Shown one piece after another: positions 57,545-64,000 of a stretch of DNA of 64,000 nucleotides (its first letter is position 1; every line of letters begins with the position of its first letter). Made by a program: the position numbers and the translations under genes. The notes under the pieces were generated by a model. The model was not told the origin of the DNA and made no database searches. It saw only the letters and a list, made by a program, of their open reading frames with translations. Source of the DNA: Corbicula japonica (taxonomy: Eukaryota; Mollusca; Bivalvia; Venerida; Cyrenidae); NCBI GenBank assembly GCA_038501625.1, contig JAZAYU010000903.1, positions 62,001 to 126,000 of the forward strand. The letters run 5' to 3'.

Positions 57545-59996
57545 CTAAAACACAGATTATTTGTAAGTTTACACAAAAAATAATTATGAAAACAAGAACA
57601 TTTTAAGACAAGAGGTATCAGCAGCCAAGACGATATAATTCCAGGGCTTTTCATCAGAAAAGTTGGAACATTCCCTGGCCTTTCAGATTGGAAATTTATG
57701 CGCGATAATTTGGAAAAACAACATTCATTGGCAGGTGGGTACTAGTTTAATTATAAATTTGAATAATAAGTATTTTCAACATAAATATAATTTTTTAAGC
57801 ACTTTGTTTTTCAGACATCAATTTTCAACTCCTCTCAGAATGATTTTGATCAATTTTTGGACTTGTTACCTAGCATTCTGTGAATCTTACCTTGCATTTT
57901 GGGAAGTCTCGGCCACAGTTGGGAAAAATGCATATTGTTTGGATTGGGAAGTGGCCTAAACAGGCCTCTGTTATACAAGGACGAAAAGCCCTGGATTCAT
58001 TTGAAATAAATTTAATTTAAAAAAAAATTATTTTTTATATAATTTTTAAGACAGTAGTTGACCTGTAATTGTGACCTTTACCTTTGAGACAGAAACCTGA
58101 AGTTTGTGCATGAATTTCTGTCACGCCGAAATAAACATTCACATGACATATAAACAAGATTGCTCAATGCATTTCAAAGTTCTTTGAATAGTCAAGCTTA
58201 AAATGGTTAAATGTTCAATTACAGTAATCATTATGTAAACCATTTTCTAGAAAAAAAATTCAACTCCTTTTTAAGCTAAACTGAGAATTATCATCAATTT
58301 GATTTACTAATATAGAATCCAAAGGATGGTTATAATGATACCAAAATATTTTTTATGAAAATTCATTTGACAAAAATATTGAGTGAGTGATTGTATGGTT
58401 TAGATATAACAATGTTTACAAATTTTGTGATAAGGCCAATGCAGAACCGAAGATATATGATTTAATGATGAAATTTAAATTACGGTATCATTAAATACCA
58501 ACAAGTTTCTAGACTCATACTCCCTATCCCACAAATTGCTTGCCCTGGTAAATAGGCATTTCAGGTTATGCCAGTTAGTATATTGAGATAGTGTTCAACA
58601 ATTATACAATGTTATTTTAGATTTGCTGAATGAATGTATCAAAAACTGTAAGAATATAAAAAACCAAATCCATTCCAAATGTCCAACAAAAGCCCATTAC
58701 AGCTGACCAGCAGCATCTTCAATTCAGCTATTGCACAGAACAACAGTCAGCCAACCAGCAGCCAACAAGGAACTGAAAAAGGAAATTAAGGGACCACAAA
58801 GCATCATGTTTTACATTCACATGCTACATTTTATTATATATAAAAATACCATGTTATTGTATTTACCAACAGTGAACATATAACAGTTTAACTCTGACAC
58901 GGTCACACTTAAGTAAATAAATATAAATAAAATAAAGAATAAAATTATCTACAGAGCCCCACATCAGGTATTAGCTGAAAAACCTTTCATTTCTGGAAAA
59001 CATCCCAAGAATTTTATGTGGTGGGGATAATTGTACACCTTGATTTTCAAAATAGGTATAAAGTACTCATTGATTTCTCCAAAAACTTGGAAAGTAAATA
59101 TAAAAAGACAATCATGTTTTGTATTCTATACAGTTATAGTTGTAAATTTTTGTTCTGAACATTTATTATTAAGGAACATTTGTAAGTTGTGAGTTAACCC
59201 AGTGTACCATTGTTTGGTAAAATAAAAACACTGCATATCAGATCATCTTGGGGTAAATACCCACTTCATCAATATTTTATCTGGAGCTCTGTAATGTACC
59301 TAGTATTTGTTTTTGTACTACATTTCATTTTATTATATACTTAGGTCTAATCTGGTTGCTCATTCACGACAGCAAATTCCATTGAGAATAATTAGAATGT
59401 AAATCTCAAAAAAAATCATCTAAAAATGCTATAAATATAATTCTTCTGTTCAGACTCCGTATCTGTCTTGACCTATTACTATTTCTTCAGAGATATTCAT
59501 TTTCAAATGTATTTGTGTGAAAACCAAACAAAATAAACAAGAAAAGTTCATACCTAATGCCGAACATGCCATTTTTCACGTTAAACACTCTACTTTCGAT
59601 TTCATAAATCTCTACTTTCTGTTCACGTCGTCATTGAACTTAGTGGGCGGGGGAATGGCGTTCACATGGTTTACCATGGCTGGAAGAAAGCGATTCCGGG
59701 TACATTCTTAGTGTTTTACATGAAATCAACCAGTTATTTCAATGTGAGAATGTTTCGATTATCATATTCTCGATGATGATTTTAAATAAACAAAATATTT
59801 ACCGTTGAAATAGCCTTCGTTGCAATTATTTTTTTTGAAGCTTTTACGTTAGATAAAAATTCTACAATCATCAGTGTACTACGTCAAGGTTATTGATCGG
59901 TCTACATTTTGGTTGGTTGATTTTGATGATGCAATACACAGGGAATCCCGGAATCGCCTAAAATAAACACCACCGCTTTTACGCAACAGAAAATCG
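57545..59996. other. No gene supported
   Basis: ORFs at 57663-57959 and 59517-59711 have no domain or splice context. A Gln-rich plus-strand frame after CCCATTACAG near 58698 could be a small terminal exon. Confidence 0.3.
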
Positions 59997-60080
59997 ATGG
60001 ACACATTTTGTGAAGAGCTACGCGAACGGATGAATGTCATCTCCGCAAGTTACCGATTTCATCAAAAGTTTCGAACATAA
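59997..60080 (+). CDS. Candidate short coding start
   Basis: ATG opens MDTFCEELRERMNVISASYR and stops after 27 codons. It lies in a locally less AT-rich patch 170 bases before the exon at 60253; no good donor joins the two. Confidence 0.2.
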   Translation: MDTFCEELRERMNVISASYRFHQKFRT

Positions 60081-60252
60081 TTTAAAATAAATTACAATAG
60101 ACAATTAACCTATGAATAAAGTATTTATTTCTGTAAAAATTAATGAAATTTCATGACTATTTTGTTTGGAAATTAACTAGTAAAACTGCCGATTTTTCGC
60201 GCAAATTCTACCCTTATTCATACCGACGTAACGTCATTGAACCCCCTACAAG

Positions 60253-60414
60253 TTAGAGGCTGAGGAAGACTTAGATTTCTTTCTTGAAGATGTTGATAGT
60301 GGCTTATTAAATGAGGAGAATGCAAATGTAGTGGAGGGACGATCAGCAGTAGAAACGAGGAATGAAATTATGTCACGATTAATACTCATGAATCGGTCAA
60401 TTCTGCCTGAATAA
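60253..60414 (+). CDS. Candidate terminal exon, acidic
   Basis: After CCCCCTACAAG a frame of 53 codons reads LEAEEDLDFFLEDVDSGL and later GRSAVETRNEIMSRL, ending in a TAA that overlaps AATAAA. An acidic stretch followed by G/R-x-x-x-R-x-x-I resembles C-termini of PIF/Harbinger-type transposases, a weak argument. Confidence 0.3.
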   Translation, partial: LEAEEDLDFFLEDVDSGLLNEENANVVEGRSAVETRNEIMSRLILMNRSILPE

Positions 60415-62199
60415 ATATAGAAGTCAAATACTGTTTTTCCTTTAAAGTTTATTAAATAACAACATAACTTAATATAAAACAGAAATAAAACTGAACTGTT
60501 TAATTTCTTATGAGTAAGAGCACTAGAGCCCAGATTTCTAAAAGGAAACTTGCTTTAGTTTCACAAGAACACTCATTAAACAAATATAGATGTAAAGAAA
60601 GATATGCATAACACATCTCGAAATTTTCCTTTTCTAATTTGACATGACATTACTGAAATCAACACCAAAGTTTGCAAAATTTCTGTTAACAAAAATATCT
60701 GCCTATATCATGGAATTTATGTCTATAAATTTTAATGGATATTTTTACAATCTTTTTCTAGAGACAAAGTAATTGATAGCAGCGGCATATTATGGGAGTG
60801 GTTAGAACATGTTGAGGTTATTGAATACTCTCAATACATGTAAATACATAAAAATGCTACCTTAAATACTAATAAAAAATAAACAACACTATATTCTTTA
60901 TTGATCTACTTAAAGAGATTGAACAGCTTTTATAACGGTTATAGCTTTACATTATGCTGAAAACAATTGTGTTCTACTTAAACGACTTTAAATAAAAATA
61001 TAATCTTTATAAAAAGCTACCTTGATTTTTTTTCAAAAGTTGGGACAAACTGGAGTTGGGGGGGGGGGGGGGGGCTTTTCAAGGTTCTTTACTAACATTC
61101 AAATTATGTCTGTAATTTGAAAGTGCCATAGACTACTGATGAAATTTTGCATTTTTCTGAAAGAACTCAATGTATGAAAGCAATTGCTTTACTAAATAGT
61201 CCCACTTTAAACGAGTCACACCTTGAAACCATAAAATTATTACGCTAATATGGCTAACAATCAACATTTCACATGATTATATCATTTATCACAATGGAAT
61301 TTTTAAACCTTAACTAAAAACTCTTAAACATTAGCAAAACATACTGAAATTTGAGAACAAACATTGATATATACATGTAACTACCTTGTTACAAAAGAAA
61401 TGAAATAAAAAGGGGAACTCAGAAAATACAGTTTCCATTTGTTTGTAGAGTTTTAATGTTTTACTCTCCCCTCTAACTGCCACTTTATCAGGAACAAAGT
61501 AAAAATTGTAGTTGGTGTGAAACTATATTAAAACACACAAGCCTCAAAAGTAACATTTAACACTGATTAGTCTTAAGGAATTAATATACTTAGTATAATT
61601 TTATAAAAAGTATTCTTATATTTTAAAAAGAATTTTTCAGTCCTAAATGTAAAAAAAAACAAATAACAACTCTTGATTCTCTTACAATGTCATCTAGATA
61701 TTTAACAAAATTAATATTTATTATACCACAATACCTTTTTTACATTTTTTGTATCTTGTTCAAACAAAACTTTCTTACATTAACTCAAAAAGGTTTTTCT
61801 TTCAAACAACCATAAATAGTGTTACACTTCAAAGAAGTCCCTTATTTGGAATGTCATTTTCTTATATATCAAAATGAAAATATACATTGAAAATGTCTAT
61901 GTAGGGGCTCTGAAAAAACACCTTATACATAGAATAACAAAATTAAATAATAAAAATTAAAAGAAGTAAAATATTAAACAACAAGATAACACACTTGGAC
62001 TTAAGAAGTCGCCTTATGTTTACCCAGTCAAGAGGTTTAAAGTATCCACAAATTGTAATACATTTACAGACATTTAAATGGTATAAACAGTAATTTAAGT
62101 CAGTCACTCAATCTTTTCAAACAAGCTTATAAGCTAACTCCAGAGCTGTCAGTGTAGATATTTCACAAACCCCTGTTGAACAACTCATGCTGGTCAATA
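60415..62199. other. No gene; poly-G tract
   Basis: AT-rich, with a G run of about 16 near 61058-61073. Confidence 0.4.
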
Positions 62200-62335
62200 T
62201 TGTGAAGTTTGGCAACTATACCTCCAGCAGTTTTACAGATATGCTCGCCACAAGCTAGTGACAGACTAACGGATGAACGGAAAACTGGGGCAAAAACAAT
62301 GTGTCTCCCCATAAATGGGGGAGACATAATCAAGC
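62200..62335 (+). repeat. Element end with GTCTCCCC/GGGGAGAC hairpin
   Basis: ATGTCTCCCCATAAATGGGG then GAGACATAA forms a strong terminal hairpin at about 62299-62329; upstream GACAGACTAACGGATGAACGG is the kind of sequence found before such ends in other families here. The minus-strand ORF over it is a repeat translation. Confidence 0.45.
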
Positions 62336-62451
62336 AAGTTTTCTTCATAATCTTGATTGACAAATCCAATAAACACAATCTTTTACATTTAACTTAACTT
62401 ATTAATGTTTACAAATATAAAATGACTTCCAAACAGTACATGCATAAGAAC

Positions 62452-62601
62452 CTATTCCTTTTTTCCATACATTTTTTCCAATACACTTATAAATCTATCA
62501 TTTTGCTCCATTTGCTCCTTTTTCATTTCTTGTAAGAATTTCATCCTGTCTTCTTCCATCTTTTCATGTCATGAAGTGTCTGGTGGTAACATCAAAATAG
62601 A
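62452..62601 (-). pseudogene. Terminal exon with coiled-coil tail and internal TGA
   Basis: Acceptor CAGCTTTTGCAG precedes a 50-codon frame: SILMLPPDTS, TGA at 62569-62571, then HEKMEEDRMKFLQEMKKEQM and a stop. Tails of the form (E)RMKFLxEMxxxQxE appear in Myb/SANT-like DNA-binding proteins of transposons, as I recall them. TGA could come from CGA by CpG decay. It may also be two unrelated pieces. Confidence 0.4.
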
Positions 62602-63877
62602 CTGCAAAAGCTGATATCCAATCAAACTTGTGAAGTTTTCTACATGGCAGCATGTAAAAATACAAACTTTATCACATAAGTTTATACATGTACTGTAAAA
62701 CATCTAGCTGACTAGACTTAAAATAAGTTTAAGATAAGATTTCAGCCTAGACCATGCGACACCTTTCCCATCTGAGACAAGCAGCCAACTACATATTATG
62801 TTAATCAGTATTTTTCCAGGATATTTTGAAGGATTATCACTGAATTTTTTTTGTTATTGCTGAACGATTGTTATTGTTTGATAAAGATGAAATATAGGTA
62901 TTGCCATTTTGGAACATAAAAATTAGTAAATCACTAAACTAAACTAAATCACTAAACTTAAAAAAAATGAAAACAAGTTATAATATATTTAACATAAAGT
63001 CTTCTTAACTGTTTGATCCACATCCAGCAACAGAAGGTTTAAATTGTACTTTATTTGTAATGTAAATCTCTAAGTAAAAGTTAAATTTGAAACGAAATGT
63101 TTGAGGGAACAATGTTTAAAAGGAAACATTTATTTATAAAAGACTTAAATATATGGGTAAAAACATTATCTGAGTTAACAAAAAGGTGAACTAGGCCTTA
63201 TTTTTTACTGTAAACAACATCTGATTTTAGGTTCATTTAATGCATGTTTCCTTATTTACATATTTATTTCCTTTCAGGGCATTTGATTTATAATTGAGCT
63301 TGAAAATTATAGATTTAAACACTCCCATCAAAGTATCCAACCAATCACAATTCAGTTCTGTTCATTATGCTAATTAGGGAATGGGCCTTGTGTTTTATAG
63401 CAATGTTACATAATCTCATTAGCAAGGCACATGTCTTATCAGCAGGAAGTCTGATGCATGTCCTTTTGAAGTTCTCTTTTTATGATTGATGAGGTGCTTA
63501 TAGAAGGAAGTCCATTTTGTTTTAGGGAACAGGCTAGATCTCAAATATGCTAACTAATTGTGTTGTTTAAAGATACATGTTTTATTTTTGGCAACTTAAA
63601 AGTGCGTTGAATTGAACCTCAAAGTATAGCCCAAGGAAATTTGAAAACACAGATACATTTCAAATGCTTTACGCTTGATTTTTATTCAGAAACAAAAAAA
63701 AAACATTATAAAACCTTGTTTTTTGTTATATAGAATATTTCATAACTTGTATAACGTCTGTCCCTTACCTTAAAAAAAGCATATTTGAGTAAGTTCACTC
63801 AACAAATTGGTATATTTTCTATGTTATATAGTATCATCTTGTTGTGAGTGATAAAAAGAAAGAAGTTGTTAATAATA
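62602..63877. other. No gene recognised
   Basis: AT-rich. Upstream exons of the gene ending at 62452 should lie here or beyond the window, but none was clear. Confidence 0.35.
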
Positions 63878-64000
63878 CGAGGGTTGTCCCAATAAATCAT
63901 AGACTATTTGAATAAAAAGAAAACTACTGATCACATGTTTTTGCAAATTTCACAGTTAGTTAAGACATCATTTGGTAACTTGTAGACCAAATATCAAAGA
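63878..64000 (+). mobile_element. Mariner-like element, one end only
   Basis: TA followed by CGAGGGTTGTCCCAATAAAT resembles the terminal repeats of mariner elements, with TA as the target duplication. The element continues past the window edge. Confidence 0.4.

Overview
The window looks like TE-rich, AT-rich nuclear DNA of a bivalve mollusc. The grounds are short coding exons with GT-AG boundaries, no operon structure, and a high density of repeat types I associate with marine bivalves: elements opening with TTTAGCTCACC, elements closing with a hairpin and CTAA, internal tandem arrays of about 160 bp, GACGCCGACGCC tracts and many foldback MITEs. Species assignment is inference. All exon structures below were built by hand from splice-site consensus and reading phase; none is supported by transcript data.

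Layout. 1-8 kb: dispersed GATC-rich palindromic repeats, a tRNA-like relic, decayed exons on the minus strand, and a 1.8 kb Helitron-like element (6077-7907) with two internal tandem arrays. 8.6-11.1 kb: exons on the plus strand ending in an F-box/LRR-like terminal exon. 11.8-13.3 kb: three foldback or MITE elements and trinucleotide microsatellites. 14.8-20.15 kb (minus): the main gene of the window, a large protein with a YqaJ-type PD-(D/E)XK nuclease domain; two further 3' exons restore a natural C-terminus, giving a predicted 1592 residues. 22-39 kb: four copies of a SINE-like repeat of about 490 bp, a MULE-like transposase fragment, a fossil transposon (28.5-32.5 kb) with a small TIR element nested in it, and a 2.7 kb satellite-bearing element (33136-35814) flanked by direct repeats of about 48 bp. 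39-43 kb: a MITE with perfect TIRs, a near-perfect 157 bp palindrome and CCGG-rich minisatellite. 43.7-46.8 kb (minus): an uncharacterised gene with at least five phase-compatible exons and, just upstream, an intronless 162-codon ORF. 47.0-47.8 kb (plus): a BIR/IAP-like pseudogene with stops but intact zinc ligands. 49.6-50.9 kb (minus): a KDZ-type transposase core with one nonsense codon. 51.8-53.9 kb: a frameshifted coiled-coil ORF and candidate first exons. 54.8-56.7 kb: another satellite-bearing element end and a 1.1 kb minisatellite. 57-64 kb: scattered terminal exons, some broken, and the end of a mariner-like element at the window edge.

Overall, the only genes that look intact are the YqaJ-nuclease gene, the F-box terminal exon, the 162-codon ORF and most of the five-exon gene. 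The rest is a graveyard of several transposon superfamilies. The most interesting items are the complete spliced YqaJ gene, the 43.7-47.8 kb cluster beside the BIR pseudogene, and the satellite-bearing element with unusual flanking repeats.
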